DNA of 64,000 nucleotides from Pseudomonas asiatica (GCF_009932335.1 NZ_BLJF01000003.1:124001-188000), one strand, 5' to 3'. Counted from the first letter of the stretch, positions 32,115-41,270 are shown. Notes: a model not told the origin generated them from the sequence alone. A program made the numbers and translations.

Positions 32115-33296
32115 ATGAGCACACCAATTACGCTGTCTGTGGGTAGCCTCGATCTCACATACAACACTGGCTATATGGGCATGGATCACGGGATGCTCTA
32201 TCAAGAGTCCGACCGCCAGTACCGTCGGCACGAGGGCATCGACTACGACTACGCTCATAGCCCTGAAAGTCTGGAGCAAATGGAGCTGTGTTTTTGCCGG
32301 ACACTTGGTTCGATGGTGTCACGGTTGGAGCTGCTCGGATACACATTGGCGGCGGTGAGGTCGGAATACGAAAATCAGGTCGTGCTCGACAGAGACCAGT
32401 TCGAGGAATACCTGCCAGGTGAGCGTCGATCCGACCGTTTGACTTTCGATCAATTTATCGACTTCATCAAAGCGTACGCATTGCGAGACCTAAAAAGCGA
32501 CTATGTCGCCAGCTACGATTCCGATCATGCACAGGGCCGGGGCCGCTTTGCGGCTGATCCAGCGGCATCTCTACTCCCGACGGGAGTGTTTGATCGAGAC
32601 ATCGGAGGCTACTCCGAGCGCAGCCATTTCGGCTCAATGTTAGGATTTCTGAGCCCATATGCAACTCTGCGAATCCTTGCCGAAAACCCCGCTAATCTAG
32701 GTGAAGATGTCGTCTGGGATTACGGCAATTTTGTGGATGCAGGATGGGCTAAAAATGAGGATTTCATTGGGAACGCACGTCGGACCCAGACCTATTTGAT
32801 AGCGACTGAAGGCACTTCTGATACCCACATTCTGAAGCGGGGTCTGGCGCTGCTCCGCCCGGACATCGAGGATTTTTTTCGATTCATTGACATCGAGGAG
32901 CGTCACCCATTTTCCGGTACAGGTAATCTGTCCAAGTTCGCCGAGGGACTGGTCAAAATTGATGTTCACAATCGCGTGGTCTTCCTGTTCGATAACGACG
33001 CCGAAGGAGTGGATACCTATAAAAATCTACTCAAACGCTTTCAATTCCCAGTGAACATGAAAGCTATGGTTCTTCCTGACTTGGACGAGCTGCGCGAGTT
33101 TCCGGCGAAAGGCCCGTGTGGTGTTGCCAACGCTGACATCAACGGCTGCGCGGCCGCTATCGAGTGCTATCTCGATCTCAATCTTAAGGGGCGACCCCCA
33201 GCGCAGGTGACCTGGACGAATTACAGTAACCGTCCGGCCATGTCATCTACCCAGCCCCGCAAAGCCAAGACATCGAGTGCACTCAAATTTAAGTGA
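32115..33296 (+). CDS. HEPN/Toprim-associated domain protein, possible defence gene
   Basis: The 393-residue protein has an N-terminal region of the HEPN_Toprim_N type (LSVGSLDLTYNTGYMGMDH at about 7-25). Its C-terminal half has Toprim features: TYLIATEGTSDTHIL with Glu232, and VVFLFDNDAEGVD with Asp293 and Asp295. Toprim domains occur in topoisomerases, primases and OLD-type nucleases; HEPN domains are often RNases in defence and toxin systems. It follows tnsC after 264 bases with no obvious partner gene. A fragment related to its last 25 codons recurs inverted beside IS66. Function is unproven; defence is an inference from family and context. Confidence 0.6.
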   Translation: MSTPITLSVGSLDLTYNTGYMGMDHGMLYQESDRQYRRHEGIDYDYAHSPESLEQMELCFCRTLGSMVSRLELLGYTLAAVRSEYENQVVLDRDQFEEYLPGERRSDRLTFDQFIDFIKAYALRDLKSDYVASYDSDHAQGRGRFAADPAASLLPTGVFDRDIGGYSERSHFGSMLGFLSPYATLRILAENPANLGEDVVWDYGNFVDAGWAKNEDFIGNARRTQTYLIATEGTSDTHILKRGLALLRPDIEDFFRFIDIEERHPFSGTGNLSKFAEGLVKIDVHNRVVFLFDNDAEGVDTYKNLLKRFQFPVNMKAMVLPDLDELREFPAKGPCGVANADINGCAAAIECYLDLNLKGRPPAQVTWTNYSNRPAMSSTQPRKAKTSSALKFK

Positions 33297-33415
33297 GCAC
33301 CAGATCTAGCCTTTAAACGGGTATTTCATGCAGCCAACACTCGGTTCCTATTCCAAGGCCTTCAAAGCCCAGGTCATTCAATATGGGTGCCCAGCACGGC
33401 ACTACAATTGCCAGC
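33220..33415 (+). repeat. Inverted duplication, copy A (Toprim-gene end plus IS66 end)
   Basis: This roughly 195-base segment covers the last codons of the HEPN/Toprim gene, an IS66-type terminus (TTAAGTGAGCACCAG, from about 33289) and the start of a tnpA copy. The reverse complement of 39430-39625 matches it along its length, at roughly 85 percent by eye with one single-base gap. The two copies bracket the cyclic-di-GMP genes and the complete IS66 element. Confidence 0.75.
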
Positions 33416-33435
33416 ATCGCATTCAGCCGTAAGCG
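33330..33435 (+). pseudogene. IS66-family tnpA fragment, frameshifted
   Basis: The reading starts with a product like the intact copy further right (MQPT-SYSK-FKAQVIQ) but shifts frame after about 20 codons and then loses similarity near 33435. It is the remnant of a second IS66-family element in the opposite orientation to the complete one. The 135 bases from here to the MHYT-GGDEF-EAL gene hold nothing I can identify. Confidence 0.7.
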
Positions 33436-33569
33436 TGCCCGTGGAAGTCGCAAGGCTGGCATGACGCTTTTTTTTGTAAAATTTTTGACGATAGGATGAA
33501 GCGTACTCTTCAGAAACTGCTCGTGCCGCCGATGGCCCAGAGGAGCCAAATTCAACCTTCGGGGTTTCA

Positions 33570-35639
33570 ATGCTAGTAAGCAGCTATAACAGCGTGTATG
33601 TGCTGTTTTCCTTCGCCGTAGCGATCCTGGCGTCTTATACCGCGCTGGACATGACTGGTCGAGTCACCCGTACCGAAGGCAAAGCATCGGCACTTTGGCT
33701 TGCCGGTGGATCTTCCGCCATGGGCACGGGCCTCTGGTCGATGCATTTTATTGGCATGTTGGCCTTCCAACTGCCCATCGAGCTGGGTTACGACCTGACG
33801 CTGACTGGCTTATCGTTGTTGATCGCCATCGCCTCCTCCGCCTTTGCTTTGTGGCTAGCATGCCAGACGGAAATGCCACTGCCGCGTTTGCTGCTTGGTG
33901 CGGTGCTCATGGGTATCGGAATTGCATCCATGCACTACGTTGGAATGGCGGCGCTGCTGATGAATCCTGTAGTGGAATACGTTCCGTCGTTGTTCGCGCT
34001 ATCGGTGCTGATTGCTATCCTTGCTTCGGGCGTGGCTTTGTGGATCGCTTTCCGCATGCGTGGCGAAGGTCAGTACATCAATCGTACACGCATCGGCGCC
34101 TCGTTAATTATGGGGTGTGCCATTGTTGGAATGCACTATACCGGAATGGCGGCTGCCCAATTTCCTATCGGGAGCGTGTGCGGAGCGGTCAATGCAGGCA
34201 TTGATAGCAACTGGCTAATGGTTTTGGTGATTCTGATCACGCTGGCTGTCTGCGCTATTGCCTTGATCGTATCAATGCTTGACGTCCGCACCAGCATACT
34301 TGCCAGCTCCCTTGACCTCGCAAACAGTGAACTGGTGCAGCTAGCTCTTCACGACAATCTTACTCGCCTCCCTAACCGTATCCTCCTAAACGACCGTCTT
34401 CAGCAAGCGATTCATAAAGCCATCAGGCAGAAGAGCCACTTTGCCGTACTCTTCATGGATCTGGATGGTTTCAAAGCTGTTAACGATACTTACGGTCATC
34501 ACACTGGCGACCAGTTGCTTCTGCAAGTAGCAAAGCGAATCAACGACGCCAAACGCGGCGAAGATACGGTGGCTCGCCTCGGAGGCGACGAGTTCGTTCT
34601 GCTTATCGATCCCGGCGAACCTGAAGACGCTGCGATGTTGGCGCAACGCTTGGTGGAAAATATTCGATTACCTTACGTACTTGGGCGGCAGACAGTGCAT
34701 GTGTCCGCTAGCATCGGTATCGCTATATTCCCAGAAAATGGCCTAACCGAGCATGAGCTGATGGTCAATGCCGATGCGGCTATGTACCACGCCAAGGAGC
34801 AGGGCCGCGATGGCTACTGCTTCTTTGAAAAAGCTATGAACGTTAACGCTCACCTGCAGTTGGAAATGCAACAGGATCTGCGGTGCGCACTGGATCGGAA
34901 TGAATTTATCCTGCACTTCCAGCCGAAGATGCTCGCCCCAAATGGCCCTATGATCGGCGTTGAAGCTTTACTGCGTTGGAACAAGCCAGGTTTGGGCTTG
35001 GTGCCGCCCGTCCGTTTCCTGCCCTTGGCAGAGCGTACTGGATTGATCGTGCCAATCGGTAGCTGGGTAATCCATGAGGCGTGCCGGCAGATGGCCGAAT
35101 GGCAAGCGTTAGGCGAAGGTAAAGACGAATGGAGTATTGCGGTCAACATTTCGACGGTACAACTGGCCCATGCAAAGCTCGTTGATGTCGTGCGCAATGC
35201 CCTGCAAAGCAGTGGCCTGCCCCCCCGTTTCCTGACACTGGAAGTTACCGAATCTACGGCGATGCGGGACGCTGAAGCTGCTTTGATTGTTCTTGATCAA
35301 TTGGCAGCATTGGGCGTGAATATCTCCATCGACGACTTTGGTACCGGTTATTCCAGCCTGCTTTATCTTAAGCGCCTACCAGCCAACGAACTGAAGATCG
35401 ACCGAGGTTTTATCACCGAGCTGGCTAAGTGTAACGATGACGCGGCTATCGTTTCGGCCATAGTAGCGCTCGGTAAAACGCTGGGGCTGAGGATCGTTGC
35501 AGAGGGTGTGGAAACCGCTGAACAACAACAGATGCTTACCGAGTTGGGTTGCGACATTTTGCAAGGTTACCTGCTGGGCAAGCCGATGAGCGCAGAGAGG
35601 ATGCTGGAAAGCTTAAGCGCGACCAAGACTCTAGCGTGA
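33570..35639 (+). CDS. MHYT-GGDEF-EAL cyclic-di-GMP enzyme
   Basis: The 689-residue protein has an N-terminal seven-helix MHYT sensor (about 1-240) with repeated metal-binding-type motifs SMHFIGM, SMHYVGM and GMHYTGM. A GGDEF diguanylate cyclase domain (about 265-420) has an intact RLGGDEF site. An EAL phosphodiesterase domain (about 435-685) has GVEALLRW and IDDFGTGYSSL. Both catalytic signatures look intact, so activity could go either way. The MHYT sensor is proposed to bind copper or sense diatomic gases, which would suit copper-resistance cargo. It is followed, in the same direction, by a BdlA-like receptor. Confidence 0.9.
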   Translation: MLVSSYNSVYVLFSFAVAILASYTALDMTGRVTRTEGKASALWLAGGSSAMGTGLWSMHFIGMLAFQLPIELGYDLTLTGLSLLIAIASSAFALWLACQTEMPLPRLLLGAVLMGIGIASMHYVGMAALLMNPVVEYVPSLFALSVLIAILASGVALWIAFRMRGEGQYINRTRIGASLIMGCAIVGMHYTGMAAAQFPIGSVCGAVNAGIDSNWLMVLVILITLAVCAIALIVSMLDVRTSILASSLDLANSELVQLALHDNLTRLPNRILLNDRLQQAIHKAIRQKSHFAVLFMDLDGFKAVNDTYGHHTGDQLLLQVAKRINDAKRGEDTVARLGGDEFVLLIDPGEPEDAAMLAQRLVENIRLPYVLGRQTVHVSASIGIAIFPENGLTEHELMVNADAAMYHAKEQGRDGYCFFEKAMNVNAHLQLEMQQDLRCALDRNEFILHFQPKMLAPNGPMIGVEALLRWNKPGLGLVPPVRFLPLAERTGLIVPIGSWVIHEACRQMAEWQALGEGKDEWSIAVNISTVQLAHAKLVDVVRNALQSSGLPPRFLTLEVTESTAMRDAEAALIVLDQLAALGVNISIDDFGTGYSSLLYLKRLPANELKIDRGFITELAKCNDDAAIVSAIVALGKTLGLRIVAEGVETAEQQQMLTELGCDILQGYLLGKPMSAERMLESLSATKTLA

Positions 35640-35791
35640 TACTGCACAAGCCATAGATTCAAGTTGGTGCTTGCTGGTGCAATTTGCAGACCCGCTACAT
35701 CACCTGATTTAAGCATCAGTTAAACATTCGAATTGGGATTTACGGCTTCTCCTCATTCGTCCGATAGTAAAATTCACTCTAAGGCTAATCA

Positions 35792-37111
35792 ATGTTCAAC
35801 AAGGCAATCAAGCAGACCTTGGCTGAGGCTCTGCAAAAGCTTCAGGCCGCAGAAGCAAGGGCCGTGGCCGTTGACCGTTCGACGGCAACAATTGAATTTA
35901 AACCCGATGGCACCATCATAGGTGCCAATGAGAACCTTCTTACCACCATGGGCTACCGACTGGAGGAGATCGTCGGACAGCACCATCGTATTTTCTGTTT
36001 TCCTGATTACCAGGCGAGTGCCGACTATCGTAAGTTCTGGCAGCGCCTGGCTGGTGGCGAGTACATACGTGAACGTTTCCTGAGGCGTAATAAGCAAGGC
36101 CTGGAGGTCTGGCTCGAAGCCAGCTACAACCCTATCCGAGGCGCCGATGGTCGCGTCGAAGGCGTGCTGAAGCTGGCCACCGACATTACTACTCAGGTGA
36201 TCCGTGAGCAGGAGCAGAGCAGCATGGTTCAGGCCATCAGTCGCTCGATGGCTGCGATTTCCTTTAACTTGAAAGGTGAGGTTCTCGACGCCAACGAAAA
36301 CTTCGAGCAGGCCATGGGCTATCGCCTGGATGAGATTCGGGGAAAGCACCACCGCATGTTCTGCACACGAGGTGAAGCGGACTCTCCTGAATACCGCGAT
36401 TTCTGGGAGCGACTGAACCGTGGTGAGTTCTTCTCTGGACGCTTCCAGCGACTCAACCGGCATGGCGATACCGTCTGGCTGAGCGCAACCTACAACCCGG
36501 TATTCGATGCCAGTGGCCGGCTTTACAAAGTAGTTAAGTTTGCCCGTGATATTACGTCCCAAGTGCGCCAGCAGCAGGCAGAATCCGATGCAGCCACGTT
36601 CGCCTACAATATATCCCAGCAGACGGACAGAAGCGCTCGCCATGGTGCCGAGGTCATTAGTGAAACGGTCGAGGTGGTACAAGGCATAGCAGCCGAGCTC
36701 TCACGAGCGGCTGAAGGCATCACTGCAGTCAATCAGCAGTCAGAGATGATCCGCAGCATCGTGCAGACCATCCGAGGTATCGCCGAGCAGACCAACCTAC
36801 TTGCTCTAAATGCTGCTATCGAAGCTGCAAGGGCGGGTGAACAAGGCCGAGGTTTTGCGGTGGTCGCCGATGAAGTACGAAACCTTGCAGCCCGCACGGC
36901 GCAGGCCACCGTGGAAATCGTCGATGTTGTGAAGCGCAACCATGAACTAGCGCAGGATGCTGTGGAGAGCATGCAGGCTAGTCGCCAAAAGGTCGATCAA
37001 GGCGTCGATTTGGTCAGCCAAGCCGGCTTTGTGATAGAGGAAATTCAGAGCGGAGCACGGCAAGTAGTCGACGCCGTGCGCCAGTTCGCCGAGGCAAAGG
37101 AAGAGCTCTGA
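35792..37111 (+). CDS. BdlA-like soluble chemoreceptor (PAS-PAS-MCP)
   Basis: The 439-residue protein has no transmembrane segment. It carries two PAS domains in tandem, at about 25-140 and 145-262, each with an HHRIFC/HHRMFC-type motif, and a methyl-accepting signalling domain (about 275-420) with the hairpin tip [20 protein letters not shown]. The layout and size resemble P. aeruginosa BdlA, which links cyclic-di-GMP levels to biofilm dispersion. Lying 152 bases behind a cyclic-di-GMP enzyme, it probably works in the same signalling route, though this is inferred. The gap between them shows no gene. Confidence 0.8.
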   Translation: MFNKAIKQTLAEALQKLQAAEARAVAVDRSTATIEFKPDGTIIGANENLLTTMGYRLEEIVGQHHRIFCFPDYQASADYRKFWQRLAGGEYIRERFLRRNKQGLEVWLEASYNPIRGADGRVEGVLKLATDITTQVIREQEQSSMVQAISRSMAAISFNLKGEVLDANENFEQAMGYRLDEIRGKHHRMFCTRGEADSPEYRDFWERLNRGEFFSGRFQRLNRHGDTVWLSATYNPVFDASGRLYKVVKFARDITSQVRQQQAESDAATFAYNISQQTDRSARHGAEVISETVEVVQGIAAELSRAAEGITAVNQQSEMIRSIVQTIRGIAEQTNLLALNAAIEAARAGEQGRGFAVVADEVRNLAARTAQATVEIVDVVKRNHELAQDAVESMQASRQKVDQGVDLVSQAGFVIEEIQSGARQVVDAVRQFAEAKEEL

Positions 37112-37243
37112 TGTAACTGTATCGGGCACAACCTCGTAAGGCTGTTCCAATTTCTCACGATAAGCGTGCTTGTCCAATATGACATCATCGCTGCTTACTG
37201 GGCGCAACTGAACGTTTGCATCCGAGCATCACGTCTTACGCAA

Positions 37244-38791
37244 TTAGACCGGTTGCCAAATATGCGGCAGCAAATGATCGATTTCACTCGCCCGCTGCGT
37301 CGGCAGGCGTGTGAGCACGTCCTTCAAATAGGCATACGGATCATGACCGTTGAGCCGCGCAGACTGGATCAAACTCATGATCGCCGCCGCCCGCTTTCCG
37401 CTGCGTAGCGACCCTGCGAAGAGCCAGTTCTTGCGTCCAAGAGCCCATGGTCGGATCTGGTTCTCTGCCCAATTGTTGTCTATGGGTACAGCCCCGTCAT
37501 CGAGGTAGCGCGACAGCGCTGCCCAGCGTTTCAGGCTGTAATCGAGTGCTTTGCTGATGGCTGAGCCTTCGGGCACAAGGTCGCGCTGGGCGCTCATCCA
37601 GACATGTAGCATGTCCATTACCGGGACGGCTTTTTCTTTCCGTATTCGCCGCCGTAAATCCGGCTCCAGATCGCGGACTTCGCTCTCGATTTCGTACAAC
37701 AACTGGATATAGCGCAGGGCTTGCTCAGCAAGCGTGCTTTTATTCGTAGCGTGCAGCTCGAAGAATTTGCGCCGTGCATGGGCCATGCAGCCGATTTCGG
37801 TCACGCCGAGTTCGAAGCTGGCTTTGTAACCGCCAAAATCGTCACAGACCAGCTTGCCCCTCCAGCCTTGCAGGAAGTTGCGAGCATGCTCTCCGGCACG
37901 GCTGGGGCTGAAGTCATAAACCACCGCTGCCACATCCGAGAACTGGCTGGTGGCGTAGGCCCAAACATAGGAACGGTGGGTTTTCTTTGTTCCCGGCATG
38001 AGCATTTGCACGGGTGTTTCATCGGCATGAATAATCTGCTGCCCGAGTACCACTTCGCGCAGCGCATCGACCAGCGGCTGCAACTGAACCCCAGTCACGC
38101 CAACCCATTCGGCCAAGGTTGAGCGTGGAATCGCCAGGCCCGCTCGACCGAAGATCGATTCCTGACGGTAAAGCGGTAAATGGTCAGCAAACTTGGCAAT
38201 CATGACGTGGGCCAGCAGCCCAGCGGTTGGGATGCCCTTGTCGATGATCTGAGCCGGAACCGGTGCCTGGATAAGCGTTTCGCAGTCATCGCAGACCCAT
38301 TTGCCACGTACATGACGCTCGACGGTGAACACGCCCGGTGTGTAATCCAACTTCTCACTGACATCTTCACCGATGCGTTTCAGCGCGCAGCCGCATGGGC
38401 AGTGAGTGTTGTCAGGTTCGTGATGGATCAGTGTGCGTGGAAACTCAGCCGGCAATGCAGTGCGCTTGGGCTTCTGCTTTTTCTCGGTCGCCGCTGGCAC
38501 TGTTTGCAAGGCCTGAAGCTCTGCTTCAATCGCTGCGATATCTGTATCGATCAGGTCATCGAGCAAACTGGCCTGCTCAGGATTCATCTGCTCGCTGCGC
38601 TTGGCAAATTTCAAGCGCTTGAGCTGCGCAATTTCGAAGGTCAGCTTCTCGATCACCGTCTGATCGCGGTTGATCTTCTTGCCCATGGTTTCGACCGTCT
38701 TACCCATTGTTTCGACTTGCGAGAGCAATTGCGCAGCTAAGGCACGCAGTTGGTCGGGAGTCATTTGGTCGAGATTGGGAGAAGAAGTCAT
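37244..38791 (-). CDS. tnpC: IS66-family transposase TnpC
   Basis: The 515-residue protein is a full-length IS66 DDE transposase. It has an N-terminal coiled coil (LSQVETMGKTVETMGKKI, about 18-35), a zinc-binding segment with HCPCGCALKRIGEDV near 132, and the catalytic domain with HADETPVQML and VCDDFGGYKA. The C-terminus ends with PTQRASEIDHLLPHIWQPV. It is intact and encoded downstream of tnpB after 61 bases. Confidence 0.93.
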   Translation of the reverse strand: MTSSPNLDQMTPDQLRALAAQLLSQVETMGKTVETMGKKINRDQTVIEKLTFEIAQLKRLKFAKRSEQMNPEQASLLDDLIDTDIAAIEAELQALQTVPAATEKKQKPKRTALPAEFPRTLIHHEPDNTHCPCGCALKRIGEDVSEKLDYTPGVFTVERHVRGKWVCDDCETLIQAPVPAQIIDKGIPTAGLLAHVMIAKFADHLPLYRQESIFGRAGLAIPRSTLAEWVGVTGVQLQPLVDALREVVLGQQIIHADETPVQMLMPGTKKTHRSYVWAYATSQFSDVAAVVYDFSPSRAGEHARNFLQGWRGKLVCDDFGGYKASFELGVTEIGCMAHARRKFFELHATNKSTLAEQALRYIQLLYEIESEVRDLEPDLRRRIRKEKAVPVMDMLHVWMSAQRDLVPEGSAISKALDYSLKRWAALSRYLDDGAVPIDNNWAENQIRPWALGRKNWLFAGSLRSGKRAAAIMSLIQSARLNGHDPYAYLKDVLTRLPTQRASEIDHLLPHIWQPV

Positions 38792-38852
38792 GCGCCGAAT
38801 TTTGCCAGAGCAGGCGCTTCGCGGCGATAGACCGATAGGCTAATGGCAGCCG

Positions 38853-39188
38853 TTAAAGCAGTGTGATCGAGCCGCCGGAACCTGCTCGTTGCCATGGCAG
38901 GCCCAATACCAAGGCTTGGAGTTGCTCGGTGTCCAACTGCATTTCAGAGCCATGACGAATGCTTGGCCAGTGGAACTTGCCCTGGCTCAACCGGCGCGCC
39001 GCCAGCCATATGCCGAAGCCGTCATGCACCAGCACTTTCATGCGATTGGCGCGGCGGTTGGCGAAAAGATAAGCACAGTGCGGCTGCGCCGCACCGAACA
39101 CCGCAATCACCTTGGCTAATGCCGTTTCGGTACCAGCGCGCATGTCCATCGGCTCGGTGGCGAGCCAGATGGAGTCGATGCGAATCAT
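38853..39188 (-). CDS. tnpB: IS66 accessory protein TnpB
   Basis: The 111-residue protein has the family core YLFANRRANRMKVLVHDGFG (about residues 40-59), typical of IS66 Orf2. It is needed for IS66 transposition in characterised members, though its biochemical role is unclear. It overlaps the end of tnpA by four bases. Confidence 0.92.
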   Translation of the reverse strand: MIRIDSIWLATEPMDMRAGTETALAKVIAVFGAAQPHCAYLFANRRANRMKVLVHDGFGIWLAARRLSQGKFHWPSIRHGSEMQLDTEQLQALVLGLPWQRAGSGGSITLL

Positions 39189-39517
39189 CGCAGAAGGTCT
39201 CGAAGAAAGGTCGCGCAGGCAGCAGCATTTTCAGTGGGCCAGTTCACTGTGACGGTGCCACGCGGGTGCTGTATTTCAACGCAAATATTCGATGATGATG
39301 TGTGGGATTTCGCCCCTGCCAGCGGCACGGGTAACGGAATAAATGCAGGTTGCAGCGCCGTGCTTTTCTGCGCTTGCAGGCGAATCCATTTGTGGACGAG
39401 GTTTGCGTTGAGGTTATGGCTGAGTGCGATGCTGGCAATCGAAGCACCGGGCTGGGCACACTCTTGAATGACCTGAGCTTTGAAGGATTTGGAATAGGAA
39501 CGGCGTGTTGGCTGCAT
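39185..39517 (-). CDS. tnpA: IS66 accessory protein TnpA
   Basis: The 110-residue product begins MQPTRRSYSKSFKAQVIQ and contains a helix-turn-helix (SIASIALSHNLNANLVHKW) at about 25-43, the usual IS66 Orf1. I start at ATG 39517 because the same start is conserved in the degraded copy at 33330; a frame extension to 39553 would reach into the terminal repeat. Confidence 0.9.
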   Translation of the reverse strand: MQPTRRSYSKSFKAQVIQECAQPGASIASIALSHNLNANLVHKWIRLQAQKSTALQPAFIPLPVPLAGAKSHTSSSNICVEIQHPRGTVTVNWPTENAAACATFLRDLLR

Positions 39518-39625
39518 GAAATACCCGCTTAAAAGGCTAGAACTGGTGCCCACTTAAATGTAAGTGCACACCATGTCTTGGCTTTGCAGGGCTGGGTAGA
39601 TGACTTGGCCGTACGCATACGAATT
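39430..39625 (-). repeat. Inverted duplication, copy B
   Basis: Read on the minus strand this matches 33220-33415: the last codons of a HEPN/Toprim-like gene, the IS66 terminus and the start of tnpA. In this copy the Toprim frame reads STQPCKAKTWCALTFKW, so the stop codon TGA has become TGG. It is a fragment only; no upstream Toprim sequence lies beyond 39625. Confidence 0.75.
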
Positions 39626-39959
39626 ACAAGGAGTCGTTAGGTATTTATCAGGGCGCCCTCGATTTCAAAGATAGCTACGCAAAGGCGTTTTATGAAACCA
39701 CTCAGGAGGATGTTGAATCAGGTGTGTATGACGCGAGTAAGCTCCGATCCGTGATAGCGGCGCTTCTTGAGGAATGCACTGGTTTGGCTGCTGCGATGCT
39801 CTATTCGAAGTCCTAAACCTCAATAGCCTCTCGGCGAAGGCGCTTCCACCTAACGCGGACCGAGATGATTTCTGGCCCCTACCATCCGCTCGTCGCTACC
39901 TCTTGGAGATGGCCATCCATCCAATGCCCATGGGGTACAGCATGGCTAGAATGGTATAG
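39604..39959 (+). pseudogene. Remnant of an unidentified gene
   Basis: From 39604 to the stop at 39816 the plus strand reads about 70 codons with protein-like composition (NYKESLGIYQGALDFKDSYA, then EECTGLAAAMLYSKS) but no start. A second frame continues to 39959 (RDDFWPLPSARRYLLEMA). This looks like the 3' part of a gene broken by the adjacent IS66 rearrangement, possibly with a frameshift. I do not recognise the family. Confidence 0.35.
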
Positions 39960-40009
39960 TCTCTCATTTATTTGCAGAACAGCCGCAGGAAGCCGCTGGG
40001 AGATTTCAC

Positions 40010-40486
40010 ATGGCGATCTACACCGCAGGCTATGAAGGGTTGTCTATCGACGCCTTCATCGCTCGTCTTAAGCAAGCTCAGATCGACAAGGTTCTGGACG
40101 TTCGCGAGTACCCTCTGTCCAGAAAGCCTGGTTTCTCCAAGAAGGCTTTCGCCCAGTGCTTGGCGGATGCAGGAATTGCCTACGAGCATTCCCCTCCCTT
40201 GGGTTGCCCAAAACCGATTCGAAACCGCTATAAGGTCGATGGCGATTGGGGGGTCTATGCGCGCGACTTCAGGGCTTACATCCGTACCCGGATGGACCTT
40301 CTGGAGAACCTGACAGCTGATGCCTCAAGCCAGCGCATTTGTATGGTTTGCTACGAAGCTGACGCGAATTTTTGTCACCGCAGCCTTATCGCCGAGGCTG
40401 CGAGTGAATTGGATTCATCCCTGGATACGCGGCATCTGCCTCTCAAAATAGAGAAATTTGCTGATTTGCTTCGGGCGGTTGCTTAG
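40010..40486 (+). CDS. DUF488 family protein
   Basis: The 158-residue protein has the DUF488 hallmarks: YTAGYEG at 4-10, LDVREYPLSRKPGFSK at about 29-44 and CYEADANFCHRSLI near 115-128. These include a conserved Cys-His pair. The biochemical role of the family is not established. Its 3' end overlaps the convergent 275-residue gene by 44 bases. GGGAGA ten bases upstream is a fair ribosome-binding site. Confidence 0.8.
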   Translation: MAIYTAGYEGLSIDAFIARLKQAQIDKVLDVREYPLSRKPGFSKKAFAQCLADAGIAYEHSPPLGCPKPIRNRYKVDGDWGVYARDFRAYIRTRMDLLENLTADASSQRICMVCYEADANFCHRSLIAEAASELDSSLDTRHLPLKIEKFADLLRAVA

Positions 40487-41270
40487 GTGGATAGATGAGA
40501 CTGATGATAAGCCACTGTTGCGGAAATCGATGAATCGTTCCCATTAGAAGCATAAGATCTTTTCCTGGTAACTCGACCTCCAGCTTCTGTCGAAACGGCG
40601 CTTCCCAGCCGTTAGGCCCATGAGCTCGGCGCATGTTTCTGTACAGCTGGCTTGCCTCCCAGTCTACGATCTTGTGCTTATAAATCTTTACCTCACCATC
40701 AAGTACTGACTCATAGCTGTAGTAGAAATCGAAGGGCACCTTCTCTAGGCGCTTGATGCTGGCTTTGACATCGTCCTGATCGAATAAACCGGGCTGGCGC
40801 TGCAGTCTCTCCAGTTTTTCAAGCTCCTCATCAGTCCAGCTTTCTGACGCGGCTTTACGGATCTCTAATCCAATAATTCGCTCAGGCTTGATCAAGCCGA
40901 GCGTGACATTGGAATTCTGTCGAGCCTGCTCCAGAGCCTCAAAACTGTCGTAGATGGGCAGCTTGCTAAGCATTTCCCTCCTTCGAATCCACGCTTTCGA
41001 GGTTGGAATAATGTCTTGGGGCTGAATCGTATCCACGCCAATCTTATGGCTTTCAGGTCGGTGATCGTTGGAGCTTTTTTCGATGGAGGCTTCGATCCAC
41101 TGCCACTTTGAAAATCGTTGATCATCAGTGACCAGGCGGAACGGTACAGGGTAAAGACGGATCAGATTGCCTGCCTCGTCCATCCCCGCAACGCACGAAG
41201 TCTCTGTATAGGCAGCGCTGGGTGACGGGTATGTTTTGCATAGGATTAGTATGCGAGCTTTCCTTCTCAT
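40443..41270 (-). CDS. Uncharacterised protein, partner of the DUF488 gene
   Basis: The 275-residue product starts MRRKARILILCKTYPSPS and is soluble by composition, with a Glu/Lys-rich middle (about 140-175) and a C-terminal region with KIYKHKIVDWEASQLYRNM. I do not recognise the family. It converges on and overlaps the DUF488 gene, so the two messages would be complementary at their 3' ends. A possible short upstream frame ends in an ATGA overlap with its start. Confidence 0.65.
   Translation of the reverse strand: MRRKARILILCKTYPSPSAAYTETSCVAGMDEAGNLIRLYPVPFRLVTDDQRFSKWQWIEASIEKSSNDHRPESHKIGVDTIQPQDIIPTSKAWIRRREMLSKLPIYDSFEALEQARQNSNVTLGLIKPERIIGLEIRKAASESWTDEELEKLERLQRQPGLFDQDDVKASIKRLEKVPFDFYYSYESVLDGEVKIYKHKIVDWEASQLYRNMRRAHGPNGWEAPFRQKLEVELPGKDLMLLMGTIHRFPQQWLIISLIYPPKQPPEANQQISLF

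Larger units (their letters stand above)
37195..39556 (-). mobile_element. Complete IS66-family insertion sequence
   Basis: The element carries tnpA, tnpB and tnpC in the standard order on the minus strand. Candidate imperfect terminal repeats are TTACTGGGCGCAACTGAACG at 37195 and, on the other strand, TAAGTGGGCACCAGTTCTAG from 39556 inwards; about half of the positions match. No eight-base target duplication is visible, which fits later rearrangement through the inverted copy at 33.2-33.4 kb. Confidence 0.82.

Noticed and set aside
37180..39570. Eight-base target duplication of IS66
   Set aside because: The bases next to the two candidate termini do not match, so no duplication was annotated.
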